The position numbers were made by a program, and so were the translations under genes. From JACRLW01 sp046349595 (GTDB lineage Bacteria > Planctomycetota > UBA1135 > UBA2386), in NCBI GenBank assembly GCA_046349595.1, contig JAXMCA010000002.1, forward strand, positions 1,922,001 through 1,986,000: a DNA stretch of 64,000 nucleotides, given 5' to 3'. The notes under the pieces are model-generated. The model was not told the DNA's origin. It made no database searches and was given only the letters and a program-made list of their open reading frames with translations. This document shows positions 31,533 to 39,818 of the stretch, piece by piece. Positions within the stretch are counted from its first letter, which is position 1, and each line of letters starts with the position of its first letter.

Positions 31533-34175
31533 TCAGCGCCGCGCGGAGAAGGCGTGCTGCACCAGTTCGATGTGATCCGAGTTCGACTCGGACGAGCAAC
31601 GCAACACGACCAGGAAGCGGCCGTCCGCCGCCACATCCCAGTTGCGCACGACGCCGTAACTGGCGGAGAACTCGAGCGTGAACAGCTTCTTCGGTTCGCC
31701 GAGCACGAGGCTCGGCTCGCTCGTCACCGGCACGCCGATCATCGTCGTGCTCTGCGTGTAGAACAGCTCCTTGCCGTCGCGCGACCAACACGGCGTGGCG
31801 CCGCTGTCGGTGACCGGCCAATGGCCACCGCCGTCGGGCCAGGCCAATGTGGACAGCGAGTGCGTGCTCGACAGCGACGTCGAGACCGTCAGCCACCGGC
31901 CATCCGGCGAGAACGCGCAATCGTGCTCGAGTTCTCTCGTGCCGAGGATCACGCGCTCCTGCTTGTCGGCGAACGAGACCGCATACAGGTCGTCGAAATT
32001 CGGCGCACCGGAGTCGGAGACGAACAGCAGGTCCTTCCCATCCGGCGAGCACTCCAGCGGCCAGCAGTCCGCCTGACGCTGGTGCACGACCTCGGCGGGC
32101 CCTCCATCCACCGATCGACGTACGATCGCCAGGGGCCCACCACCCTCTTGCAGGCTCACCAGCGATCGGCCGTCGGGTGTCCACGCGTTGTGGTAGGTGT
32201 GCCCGTCCGTGGTCAGGCGGGTCATCGACCTCTTCTGTAGGTCGTAGAGCCAGACGTCCTGGTCGTCGTGCTGCGGCGCCTGGATCGTCACGGCGATGCG
32301 AGTGCCATCGGGCGACAACCGCGGGATCAGGTAGCGGCGCGGTGGCAGACCGAATCGGCTGACCTCGCCGCTGCGGGTCACCCATGCCAGGTCGTAGTCG
32401 CTGCCGCTCTGGTCGTTGGCTGCGTAGACGAGCGTGCCGTCGTTGGCGACATCGAAGTGCGCCACGCCACTGGAACCGACGCCAGCGACGCCTTGCAGGA
32501 TCAGTTCGGGGTTCACTGCACGATCCTGGCCGAGGTCGGCGAGGCGCACCGCGAAGACCTGGCCATTGCGAGCGCACAGCAGACGGCCGTCGGGCGTCGG
32601 CCGCACGAAACTCGCGCGGAGCCCGAGGTGCCGCTTCTTGCCGGTGCGGATGTCGACCGCATCGATCTGGCAATCGTCGTAGCGATTGCTCTGCCCCTTC
32701 ACGCCGACGGTGTAGGCGACCTCGCGACCGCCCGGAAGGAACACCGGCCAGCGATGCGAACGATCACCGGCAGCTTCGTCCAGTTCGGTCAGCACCTCGC
32801 TCGGACCGCCGGTGCTGGAGACCTTCATCAGGCCGGAGGCGAAGCCGGATGGGAACACGATCGTGCCGTCCGGTCCAAAGGCGCCGCCGCGACCGATCTG
32901 CGCCTCGCACAGATCGATCGGTTCGCCTCCCGCGACCGCTGCCTTGAACAGCCGCCCGCGTGCCACGAACGCCACCCACGACCCGTCGGGCGAGAAGAAC
33001 GGTGTGTCCGAGTCCTCGCTGCCTTGCACGACGGTGGTTTCGAAGGAGTCGAGCGCGCGCAGATGGAGTCGGCGACGCCCGTCGGTTGTCGCCACGTAGG
33101 CGACGCGCGAGCCGTCGGGCGAGATCGCGAGCAACGCCGCCTCGCCGAGATTGGTCTCCAGATCGAGACTGGCACCGGTTGGCAGGCGAAGCGACGAGCG
33201 CACCGGGGTCGGCGGCGACTGCTGCGCGACGGGTCGCAACAGCAGCAGCGAGCTGGCCACGGCCAGCACCGCACACAGAATCCACGGCAACCGGGATCCG
33301 CGGCCGGCCGCGGCAGCGGCAAGAGCGCTCGTCGGCTCGTCACCGCGGCCGAGCTGCAGCCGCGCTTCGCCGATGTCGCGCAATCGCGCGCGTGGGTCCT
33401 TGGCGAAGCAGCGTTGGAGCAGTTCGCGCACCCGCGGCGGAGTCGCCGCCGGTAGCTTCGCCAGGTCCGGTTCGCGGTCGAGCACCGCGGCGAACACATC
33501 GGTCAACGTCTCGCCGGCGAACGCGCGCTTCGCCGTCAGGCACTCGTACAGCACGCAACCGAACGCCCAGATGTCGACGCGCTTGTCGATCGGCCGGCCG
33601 CGCGCCTGCTCCGGGGCCATGTACGTCGGTGTGCCGAGCAGCCGACCGGCTTCGGTCGTCAGCACGCTGTCCGTGGTCTTGTCCGAAAGTGCTTCGCGTG
33701 CCGGCTTGGCGAGACCGAAGTCGAGAACCTTCACCTTGCCGTCCGGCGTCAGGCACACGTTCGCCGGCTTCAGGTCGCGGTGGATCACGCCGGCTTCGTG
33801 TGCAGCTTCGAGGCCATCGGCGATCTGCCGACAGACGTCGATCGCCTCGGCGATGCGCAATGGCCCGCGCTGCAGCCGTTCCTCGAGCGACTCGCCGGGT
33901 ACCAACTCCAGTACCAGGAAGTGCGCGCCGGCGACGTGGTCGACGCCGAAGATCTGCGCCACGTTCGCATGGTTCAGTGCCGCCAGCGCCTTCGCCTCGC
34001 GTTCGAACCGGTACAGCCGCTCGGCGTCGCTGGCGAACTGATCTGGCAGCACTTTGATCGCGACTTCGCGATCGAGCCGCGTGTCCTTCGCCCGCCAGAC
34101 CTCGCCCATGGCGCCGGCACCGAGAGGTGCGAGCAGTTCGTAGTACGACAGCTTGCTGCCAGGGGTCAGCGGCAC
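31533..34175 (-). CDS. Ser/Thr protein kinase with membrane helix and WD40/TolB-like propeller
   Basis: The 880-residue product has a bacterial Hanks-type kinase domain at about 10-285: Gly loop LGAGAMGEVW, VAIKVLP (catalytic Lys), VIHRDLKPANV, VLDFGLA and GTPTYMAPEQA. One membrane helix follows near 303-322 (LPWILCAVLAVASSLLLL), then about 540 residues of PD40/WD40-like repeats (AISPDGSRVAYVAT, FFSPDGSWVAFVA, RLSPDGTRIAVT). The kinase is cytoplasmic and the propeller is predicted outside, as a ligand sensor. The GTG at 34175 gives the usual kinase start (LSYYELLAPLG) and has TATCCT 8 nt upstream; the very long upstream extension is rejected. It is divergent from the histidine kinase gene. 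Confidence 0.9.
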   Translation of the reverse strand: MPLTPGSKLSYYELLAPLGAGAMGEVWRAKDTRLDREVAIKVLPDQFASDAERLYRFEREAKALAALNHANVAQIFGVDHVAGAHFLVLELVPGESLEERLQRGPLRIAEAIDVCRQIADGLEAAHEAGVIHRDLKPANVCLTPDGKVKVLDFGLAKPAREALSDKTTDSVLTTEAGRLLGTPTYMAPEQARGRPIDKRVDIWAFGCVLYECLTAKRAFAGETLTDVFAAVLDREPDLAKLPAATPPRVRELLQRCFAKDPRARLRDIGEARLQLGRGDEPTSALAAAAAGRGSRLPWILCAVLAVASSLLLLRPVAQQSPPTPVRSSLRLPTGASLDLETNLGEAALLAISPDGSRVAYVATTDGRRRLHLRALDSFETTVVQGSEDSDTPFFSPDGSWVAFVARGRLFKAAVAGGEPIDLCEAQIGRGGAFGPDGTIVFPSGFASGLMKVSSTGGPSEVLTELDEAAGDRSHRWPVFLPGGREVAYTVGVKGQSNRYDDCQIDAVDIRTGKKRHLGLRASFVRPTPDGRLLCARNGQVFAVRLADLGQDRAVNPELILQGVAGVGSSGVAHFDVANDGTLVYAANDQSGSDYDLAWVTRSGEVSRFGLPPRRYLIPRLSPDGTRIAVTIQAPQHDDQDVWLYDLQKRSMTRLTTDGHTYHNAWTPDGRSLVSLQEGGGPLAIVRRSVDGGPAEVVHQRQADCWPLECSPDGKDLLFVSDSGAPNFDDLYAVSFADKQERVILGTRELEHDCAFSPDGRWLTVSTSLSSTHSLSTLAWPDGGGHWPVTDSGATPCWSRDGKELFYTQSTTMIGVPVTSEPSLVLGEPKKLFTLEFSASYGVVRNWDVAADGRFLVVLRCSSESNSDHIELVQHAFSARR

Positions 34176-34183
34176 GGGCGCGG

Positions 34184-34189
34184 AGGATA
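34184..34189 (-). promoter_or_regulatory. Putative -10 element TATCCT (leaderless start 34175)
   Basis: TATCCT ends 8 nt before GTG 34175, the same hexamer and spacing as at 14705. No ribosome site is present. Confidence 0.45.
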
Positions 34190-34397
34190 GGAACCGTGCG
34201 TGCGGCTCGCCATGGCGGACAGAGACTCGGCGAGATGGGCGGTCCGAGCTGCGTGTGTGGGAGGGAACTCGAGCCGAGCCGGGATTGATTGCGGCACTCG
34301 AAGATGGGATGGGGCCGAGTCGCAGGTTGGAATCGAGACGCTGGTGCCCGGAAGCGGGCCTTGTCCTTTGGCCCATCGCCGCGGACAAGGTCTTCCG

Positions 34398-37286
34398 ATG
34401 CGCGGGTGGATCGCCCTGCTTCTCGTCGCCGTGCTGCGTGGCCAGGCCCCGCTCGTCGATGCCTTCGGTCACGCGCAGGGATTGTGCAGCGACTCCGTCC
34501 GCTGTCTGGCGATGGATGCGCGCGGTTTCCTGTGGGTCGGCACGGCCGACGGACTCAGTCGCTGTGACGGCACGCACTTCGAGACCTACGGCCTCGATCA
34601 GGGTCTCGCCACCACCCAGATCGACGTGCTCGCGACCGATGCACGCGGCGGGATCGCGCTCGGCATGCCTGGTCCTCGCTTCGCGCGCTACGACGCGACG
34701 GGCGTCCCGGTCTTCCGTTGTCCGCGCATCGAGGGCACGGAGGTCGGGCGCAACGTCTGTTCGGTCTGCTTCGGCGACGGCGACGACCTGTGGTTCACGA
34801 CCGAGACCGGCCTGTTCCGCGCGCGCGGTGGCGATGGGGTCGGCGACGCACCGGAACGCGTCGGCACCGACGCTCGTGGCATCTGGTACACCGCGGTCGC
34901 CCGCGGCTCGCGCGGCGACATCGCGTGGTTCACCCGCGAGAAGACCGTGCTGTTCGGCTCGAAGGGCATCGAGACCTTTCCGCGCGCCGACAAGGACAGC
35001 GCCGGGAACACCTGGGCGGCCGTCGAGGTCGCCATCGATCACTGGCTCGTCCTCGAGGATCGCACACTGGTCGAGATCGGTCTTGGTCCGACCCCGGTGG
35101 TGACCACGACGCTGCGCCTTCCGACCGAAGTCCGCTTCACCTGCATGTGCGCCGACGGCCACGGCGGTCATTGGGTCGGGACCACCTCGGGAGTGAGGAG
35201 ACTGCAGCCCGATGCCGCGGGTCGACTGCACGAGTCGGGCCGCACGCTGGAGGGCGAATGGATCCGTGCGGTGGCCACGGACACCGGCGGCAATCTGTGG
35301 ATCGCGACCCATGCGCGTGGCCTGCTGCGACGGAGCGGATTGCCCTTCACCCAGATCGCGGTCGCCGACCTCGCGGAGCGAGGGATCCCGGTGCTCCTGA
35401 CCTCGACCCCACGAGGAATCCTGGGTCTGACCGAGCGGGGTGCGGTCCTCGGCGCACACGACCTCGCGATGGATGCGCTGTCGCTCGACGCAGCGACGAT
35501 CGATGCGCACCGGGCCACGATCGACGGCGGAGGTTCACTGTGGGCTGCCCAGGGCGCGGGTCTGCTGCAGATCCGCTGCGAGGGTTCACGTCCGCGTGAG
35601 GTCACGCGGCGCCTGTCCATCGACGTCGAATCGATCCACCGCGATTCCCGTGGTCGCGTGCTCGTCCGCGCGCGCGACGGCGCCGGGTACCTCTTCGATC
35701 CGCAGAGCGGGGTCGACTCCGTGGTCGAGGATCTGCAGCTCGCGGTGCACGCACCGGCGGGGAAGCTGCTGTGGGTCGACTCGGACGGCTCGGCCTGGAT
35801 CGACGGAGCGACTTCGCTGCTGCGCGCGACGAAGGTGGGTCACGCGGACTTCGTCGATGCGACCGGTGCCGTCGTCGACGCGGAAGAGGTCGTGGAGGAC
35901 GGTGCCGGGCACCTGTGGCTCTACTCACGTCGCAGCGCCAGCCTGCGTAGGGTGCGTGGGCGTCACGGCGATGCGCTCGAGACCGACGACTTCGCGCTCA
36001 CCGGCCTCGTCCCCGAGGGTGCCGTCGCCCACCTGGCCTGCGACACGCACGGTCATCCGTGGGTCGCCTGTGCGTCCGGATTGCTCGAACTCGACCCCGG
36101 AAGCGGCAGGATCCGCCGCATGCGCTGGCCGTACCGCGTCGTCGCCGGCTTCGTGCACTCGATGCTGTTCACCGAGGACGGCGACCTGTGGCTGAGCAGC
36201 GCCGCCGGCGTGTTCCGCTTCGATCCCACCCGATGGACGGATCTCGCCGAGCCACGTCTGCTCGTCGACGAACTCTCGATCGCCGGCGCTGCGGTGCGAC
36301 TTCCCGACGGCGGAACCGATGTCATCCCGGCCCTGCGTATGCCGGTCGACACCCCGGCGCTCGCGCTGCACGTGGTCGCGCCGTACTTCGGTGACGATCC
36401 GCTGCACATCGAGCACCGTCTCGTGCCGATGGACGCGGGCTACTCCGCGCCCGAGCCGATCGGGAGCCTGCGACTCGCGGGGCTCGCTCCGGGGGAATAC
36501 CGGCTCGACATCCGTGTCGCGCGTGGTCGACCCATGGAGGAGATCGCGCCGATCCGCGTCGCGATCTCGGTGCCGCGCCCCTTCTTCGGCAGTCCTTCGT
36601 TCTTCCTGTCGATCTGCATCCTGGTCGCCGTGTCGGCGTACGCCTTCCATCGCCTGCGGGTGCGCCGCCTCCTCGCGCTCGAGGGCGTGCGGCGGGGAAT
36701 CGCGATGGACCTGCACGACGAACTCGGCTCGGGTCTCGCGCAGGTCGCGGTGTTGAGCGAGGTCGCGAAGCGCCGGTCCGAAGCGGATCGTGTCGGCGCG
36801 CTCGACGGCATCGCCCAGGTCGCCCGTCGCCTGCGTTCCTCGCTCGCCGACATCGTCTGGGTCGTCGATCCGACGCGCGACTCCCTGTCGGCGGTGATCC
36901 ACCGCCTGCGCGACGTCGCCGTGTCGCTGTTCCCCGAGGATGCGGTCGAACTGCGATTCGACGCGCCAGCGGAGGAGGCGGTCGCGGACCTGCGGCTCGA
37001 GCCGGATCTGCGCCGACACCTCTATCTCCTCGCGAAGGAGGCGCTGACCAACTGCGCGCGGCATGCGAGGGCGTCGTCGGTGCGGGTCGAGATCCGTCTG
37101 GACGCCGGCAAGCTGTGCATGTGCATCGCGGACGACGGCGCCGGCATCGCGGCGGGCCGCATCGATGCCGGGCACGGTCTGGCCTCGATGCGCCAGAGGG
37201 CCGCGGCGATCGGCGGGACGTTGCGGATCGACAGTGAGCCCGGGCGTGGGACCGAGATCGCCCTGCATGCACCGCTGGATCGCTGA
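34398..37286 (+). CDS. NarL-type sensor histidine kinase with periplasmic propeller (Reg_prop/Y_Y_Y)
   Basis: The 962-residue product has a signal peptide (MRGWIALLLVAVLRGQA), a two-part periplasmic propeller made of Reg_prop repeats (GFLWVGTADGLSRCDG, GNLWIATHARGLLRR, GDLWLSSAAGVFRFD), a Y_Y_Y-like domain, one membrane helix near 730-752 (FFLSICILVAVSAYAF), HisKA_3 with the phospho-His in DLHDELGSG near 771, and an HATPase (ALTNCARHA, DDGAGI, GHGLASMRQRA). This is the layout of propeller sensors that respond to glycans, here with a NarL-type kinase core. ATG 34398 is chosen for its signal peptide. The cognate response regulator gene follows. Confidence 0.92.
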   Translation: MRGWIALLLVAVLRGQAPLVDAFGHAQGLCSDSVRCLAMDARGFLWVGTADGLSRCDGTHFETYGLDQGLATTQIDVLATDARGGIALGMPGPRFARYDATGVPVFRCPRIEGTEVGRNVCSVCFGDGDDLWFTTETGLFRARGGDGVGDAPERVGTDARGIWYTAVARGSRGDIAWFTREKTVLFGSKGIETFPRADKDSAGNTWAAVEVAIDHWLVLEDRTLVEIGLGPTPVVTTTLRLPTEVRFTCMCADGHGGHWVGTTSGVRRLQPDAAGRLHESGRTLEGEWIRAVATDTGGNLWIATHARGLLRRSGLPFTQIAVADLAERGIPVLLTSTPRGILGLTERGAVLGAHDLAMDALSLDAATIDAHRATIDGGGSLWAAQGAGLLQIRCEGSRPREVTRRLSIDVESIHRDSRGRVLVRARDGAGYLFDPQSGVDSVVEDLQLAVHAPAGKLLWVDSDGSAWIDGATSLLRATKVGHADFVDATGAVVDAEEVVEDGAGHLWLYSRRSASLRRVRGRHGDALETDDFALTGLVPEGAVAHLACDTHGHPWVACASGLLELDPGSGRIRRMRWPYRVVAGFVHSMLFTEDGDLWLSSAAGVFRFDPTRWTDLAEPRLLVDELSIAGAAVRLPDGGTDVIPALRMPVDTPALALHVVAPYFGDDPLHIEHRLVPMDAGYSAPEPIGSLRLAGLAPGEYRLDIRVARGRPMEEIAPIRVAISVPRPFFGSPSFFLSICILVAVSAYAFHRLRVRRLLALEGVRRGIAMDLHDELGSGLAQVAVLSEVAKRRSEADRVGALDGIAQVARRLRSSLADIVWVVDPTRDSLSAVIHRLRDVAVSLFPEDAVELRFDAPAEEAVADLRLEPDLRRHLYLLAKEALTNCARHARASSVRVEIRLDAGKLCMCIADDGAGIAAGRIDAGHGLASMRQRAAAIGGTLRIDSEPGRGTEIALHAPLDR

Positions 37287-37303
37287 CCGATCCGCACCCT
37301 GGT

Positions 37304-37323
37304 CCCCGCATCGCCATGCGGGG
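37304..37323 (+). terminator. 8-bp stem-loop between sensor kinase and response regulator
   Basis: CCCCGCAT and ATGCGGGG pair around CGCC, 17 nt after the kinase stop. No U tract follows. With the -10-like element at 37345 it suggests that the regulator has its own transcript. Confidence 0.45.
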
Positions 37324-37344
37324 TCACGCGGGTGCCGGACGGAA

Positions 37345-37350
37345 TAGACT
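37345..37350 (+). promoter_or_regulatory. Putative -10 element TAGACT for the response regulator
   Basis: TAGACT lies 25 nt before GTG 37376, giving a leader of about 18 nt. No Shine-Dalgarno is visible in that leader. Confidence 0.35.
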
Positions 37351-37375
37351 GCGGCCGACGAGCGACGACAGCGAC

Positions 37376-38026
37376 GTGGACGCGGCGAAGGCGACCCGGA
37401 TCGTGGTCGTCGAGGACGTCGACGTGCTCCGCGACGGACTCAGCCTGATCCTCGATTCCGCACCGGGCCTTCACGTGGTGGGCAGCTTCGCCGACATGGA
37501 GTCCGCCCTGGCGCGGCTCTCGGATCTCGCGCCCGACGTCGCCTTCCTGGACCTCGGCCTGCCCGGCATGTCCGGCGTGGAGGGCACGCGACGCATCCGC
37601 GAGGCGAACCCCGCCACGCAGGTGGTGATCCTCACGGTGCACGACGACGACGAGCACGTCTTCGAGGCGATCTGTGCCGGTGCGTCGGGCTACCTCCTCA
37701 AGGACACGCCGCCGGACCGTCTGATCGAAGCGGTGCGCGAACTGGTCGGCGGCGGGGCGCCGATGTCACCTTCGGTCGCACGGCGCGTGATCGTCACCTT
37801 CCGACAAGTCGCTCCGCCGCGCCAGGAGGACCACCGGCTGTCGCCACGCGAGGTCGAGATCCTCGATCTGCTGGCGCAGGGACACAGCTACAAGACCGCG
37901 GCGACCGAGCTCGACGTGAGCATCGACACGGTGCGATTCCACGTGCGCAACTGCTACCAGAAGCTGCACGTGCACAGCAAGTCGGCCGCGGTGAGGACCG
38001 CACTGCGGCGCGGGATCCTGCGCTGA
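37376..38026 (+). CDS. NarL/FixJ-family response regulator
   Basis: The 216-residue product has a receiver domain (TRIVVVEDVDVLRDGL; phospho-acceptor Asp in VAFLDLGLPGMSG; conserved Lys in YLLKDTPPDRL) and a C-terminal LuxR-type helix-turn-helix (LSPREVEILDLLAQGHSYKTAA ... DTVRFHVRNCYQKL). It is the obvious partner of the upstream sensor kinase and would control transcription after phosphorylation. The start is uncertain: GTG 37376 gives a normal N-terminus, whereas the ATG at 37316 lies inside the preceding stem-loop and adds 20 unlikely residues. Confidence 0.92.
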   Translation: MDAAKATRIVVVEDVDVLRDGLSLILDSAPGLHVVGSFADMESALARLSDLAPDVAFLDLGLPGMSGVEGTRRIREANPATQVVILTVHDDDEHVFEAICAGASGYLLKDTPPDRLIEAVRELVGGGAPMSPSVARRVIVTFRQVAPPRQEDHRLSPREVEILDLLAQGHSYKTAATELDVSIDTVRFHVRNCYQKLHVHSKSAAVRTALRRGILR

Positions 38027-38068
38027 CCCCTGCATGTTCATGCGATGGGCGGCGCCGTCCGGCGGCGT

Positions 38069-38074
38069 CACACT
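38069..38074 (+). promoter_or_regulatory. Putative -10 element CACACT (leaderless start 38081)
   Basis: CACACT ends 6 nt before ATG 38081, followed by GCGGCC. The match to TANNNT is partial and the gap to the upstream gene is only 54 nt. Confidence 0.3.
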
Positions 38075-38080
38075 GCGGCC

Positions 38081-39139
38081 ATGGATTTCGATCTCGACAG
38101 GCTGCAGGAGTTCATGAACAAGGCCGTGTCCGACATGGGTGCGGCGGTCAACGCGTCGTTGGTGCTGATCGGCGACGAGCTCGGCCTCTACAAGGCGATG
38201 AACGGCGCGGGGCCGATCACCTCGGCGGAACTGGCGACGAAGACCGGTTGCGACGAACGCTACGTGCGTGAGTGGTTGTCGGCGCAGGCGGCGGGCGGCT
38301 ACGTGACCTACGACGCGAAGACGACGCGCTTCACGCTGCCGCCCGAGCAGGCGATGGCGCTCGCGGTCGACGACAGTCCGGCGTTCGTGCCCGGCGCGTA
38401 CGACATCGTGGCCTCGCTGTTCCACGACCTGCAGAAGCTGAAGGACGCGTTCAGGTCCGGTCGCGGAGTCGGCTGGCACGAACACCACAACTGCCTGTTC
38501 AAGGGGACCGAGCGCTTCTTCCGTCCCTCCTACAACGCGAACCTGATCGGCTCCTGGCTGCCTTCGCTCGACGGCGTGACGCGCAAGCTCGACGCCGGCG
38601 CGAAGGTCGCCGACGTCGGCTGCGGACACGGCGCTTCGACGATCCTGATGGCGCAGTCCTATCCGCGCAGCAGGTTCTTCGGCTTCGACTACCACAAGGA
38701 GTCGATCGAGGCGGCGCGTGCGCGCGCGGCGAAGGCCGGTGTCGCGGATCGGGTGACCTTCACCGTCGCCCCGGCCAAGGAGTTCCCTGGCAACGACTAC
38801 GACCTCGTCACCTGCTTCGACTGCCTGCACGACATGGGTGATCCCGTCGGTGCGGCGCGCCACGTGAAGCAGACGCTGAAGAAGGACGGCACCTGGATGG
38901 TGGTCGAGCCCTTTGCGAACGACAAGCTCGAGGACAACCTCAATCCGATCGGGCGCGTGTTCTACGGGGCGTCCACGATGATCTGCACGCCGGCGTCGAA
39001 GTCGCAGGAGGTCGGACTCGCGCTCGGTGCGCAGGCCGGCGAGGCGCGGCTGCGCAAGGTGGTCACCGAGGGCGGCTTCGGGAAGTTCCGTGTCGCCACC
39101 TCGACGCCGTTCAACCTGGTGCTCGAGGCGCGGCCGTAG
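38081..39139 (+). CDS. SAM-dependent methyltransferase with N-terminal winged helix (Rv2258c type)
   Basis: The 352-residue product has an N-terminal winged-helix domain (LVLIGDELGLYKAMNGAGPITSAELATKTG split over helices, then RYVREWLSAQAAGGYV), a helical linker, and a class I methyltransferase core: motif I KVADVGCGHGAST, FGFDYHKESIEAARARA, YDLVTCFDCLHDMGDP and the VVEPFANDKLEDN post-core region. This layout matches the Rv2258c-like group, whose substrates are unclear. The cysteine pair in TCFDCLHDMGD is typical of the group. ATG 38081 is used; an in-frame extension to 38045 is unsupported. Confidence 0.87.
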   Translation: MDFDLDRLQEFMNKAVSDMGAAVNASLVLIGDELGLYKAMNGAGPITSAELATKTGCDERYVREWLSAQAAGGYVTYDAKTTRFTLPPEQAMALAVDDSPAFVPGAYDIVASLFHDLQKLKDAFRSGRGVGWHEHHNCLFKGTERFFRPSYNANLIGSWLPSLDGVTRKLDAGAKVADVGCGHGASTILMAQSYPRSRFFGFDYHKESIEAARARAAKAGVADRVTFTVAPAKEFPGNDYDLVTCFDCLHDMGDPVGAARHVKQTLKKDGTWMVVEPFANDKLEDNLNPIGRVFYGASTMICTPASKSQEVGLALGAQAGEARLRKVVTEGGFGKFRVATSTPFNLVLEARP

Positions 39140-39150
39140 CGGTCGCGATC

Positions 39151-39177
39151 GCCGTGTGCCCGGGCGGTGCACACGGC
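39151..39177 (+). terminator. 9-bp stem-loop ending at the next start codon
   Basis: GCCGTGTGC and GCACACGGC pair around a 9-nt loop, and the stem ends on the base before ATG 39178. It lies 11 nt after the methyltransferase stop. It may end the upstream mRNA or shape the translation start of the next gene. Confidence 0.45.
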
Positions 39178-39807
39178 ATGATGGCGACCATGGTCGTGAT
39201 GCATTGCCGGTTGCGTGCGCGTGTCGCCATGCTGCTCGGCTTCATGTCCCTGCCCGCGTGCAACGGATCCCCGATCGAAGGCAGCCCGTCGACCTGGTCG
39301 ACGGCGGCCGTGCAGTCGATGCGGTCGCTCGGCGTCCCCACGCAGTTCGTGTTCGATCGCGAGGGTCGCATCCCCGTCGCCGCGCGGGTCGCACTCGTCG
39401 AAGGACTCAGGACCGGGCAACCCCTCGTGGAGGCGGGTTGGGTCGACGGCGACGAACGCGTGCTCACCGAACTGCTGCTCGCCGGGATGCGTGCATGGCG
39501 CACGACCGCCGACGGCGTCGAGCGCTACGTTCCCGAACATCCCCTGCCCGAAGGCGAACCGCAGCCGATCCCCGCGACGATCCGCGTGGCGCAGGGCGGC
39601 CGCATCGAGGTGTCGACTCCCTACACGGGCGCCTACGACCTCGTCGCGGTCACGGCGACCGGTTGCCTCGTCACGGCGTGGGACGACGCGGGTCGTGCGA
39701 AGCTCGAAGCCCTGCTCGCTCGCGGACCCGCCCGCGCGCCGCTGTGGTGTCGACTGCGCGCACGCGACGCCTGGCGCGGCAGCGATTGGGAGAAGCTGGC
39801 GCGCTGA
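39178..39807 (+). CDS. Putative lipoprotein of unknown function
   Basis: The 209-residue product carries a signal peptide ending in a lipobox-like FMSLPAC (Cys as lipidation site), preceded by RLRARVAMLLG. The ATGs at 39178, 39181, 39190 and 39199 are all possible; the last gives the shortest normal signal peptide. The rest (WSTAAVQSMRSLGVPTQFVFD, RIEVSTPYTGAYDLVAVTATGCLVTAWDD) is an unrecognised alpha/beta domain. It is convergent with the DUF1501 gene at 8 nt, and the two stop codons share one hairpin. No function can be assigned. Confidence 0.65.
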   Translation: MMATMVVMHCRLRARVAMLLGFMSLPACNGSPIEGSPSTWSTAAVQSMRSLGVPTQFVFDREGRIPVAARVALVEGLRTGQPLVEAGWVDGDERVLTELLLAGMRAWRTTADGVERYVPEHPLPEGEPQPIPATIRVAQGGRIEVSTPYTGAYDLVAVTATGCLVTAWDDAGRAKLEALLARGPARAPLWCRLRARDAWRGSDWEKLAR

Positions 39808-39818
39808 GCCGAGCTCAG
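39804..39818. terminator. Bidirectional hairpin holding both stop codons
   Basis: CTGAGC and GCTCAG form a 6-bp stem with loop CGA. The TGA of the plus-strand gene and the TGA (tca) of the minus-strand gene are both inside the stem. Confidence 0.4.

Noticed and set aside
31333..35510. N-terminal extension of the kinase/propeller gene to 1325 residues.
   Set aside because: The extra 445 residues lie opposite the histidine kinase gene, have no domain, and the usual kinase N-terminus begins at GTG 34175 with a -10-like box.
37316..37376. ATG 37316 as start of the response regulator.
   Set aside because: It lies within the stem-loop 37304-37323 and upstream of the -10-like TAGACT, and adds residues unlike a receiver N-terminus.
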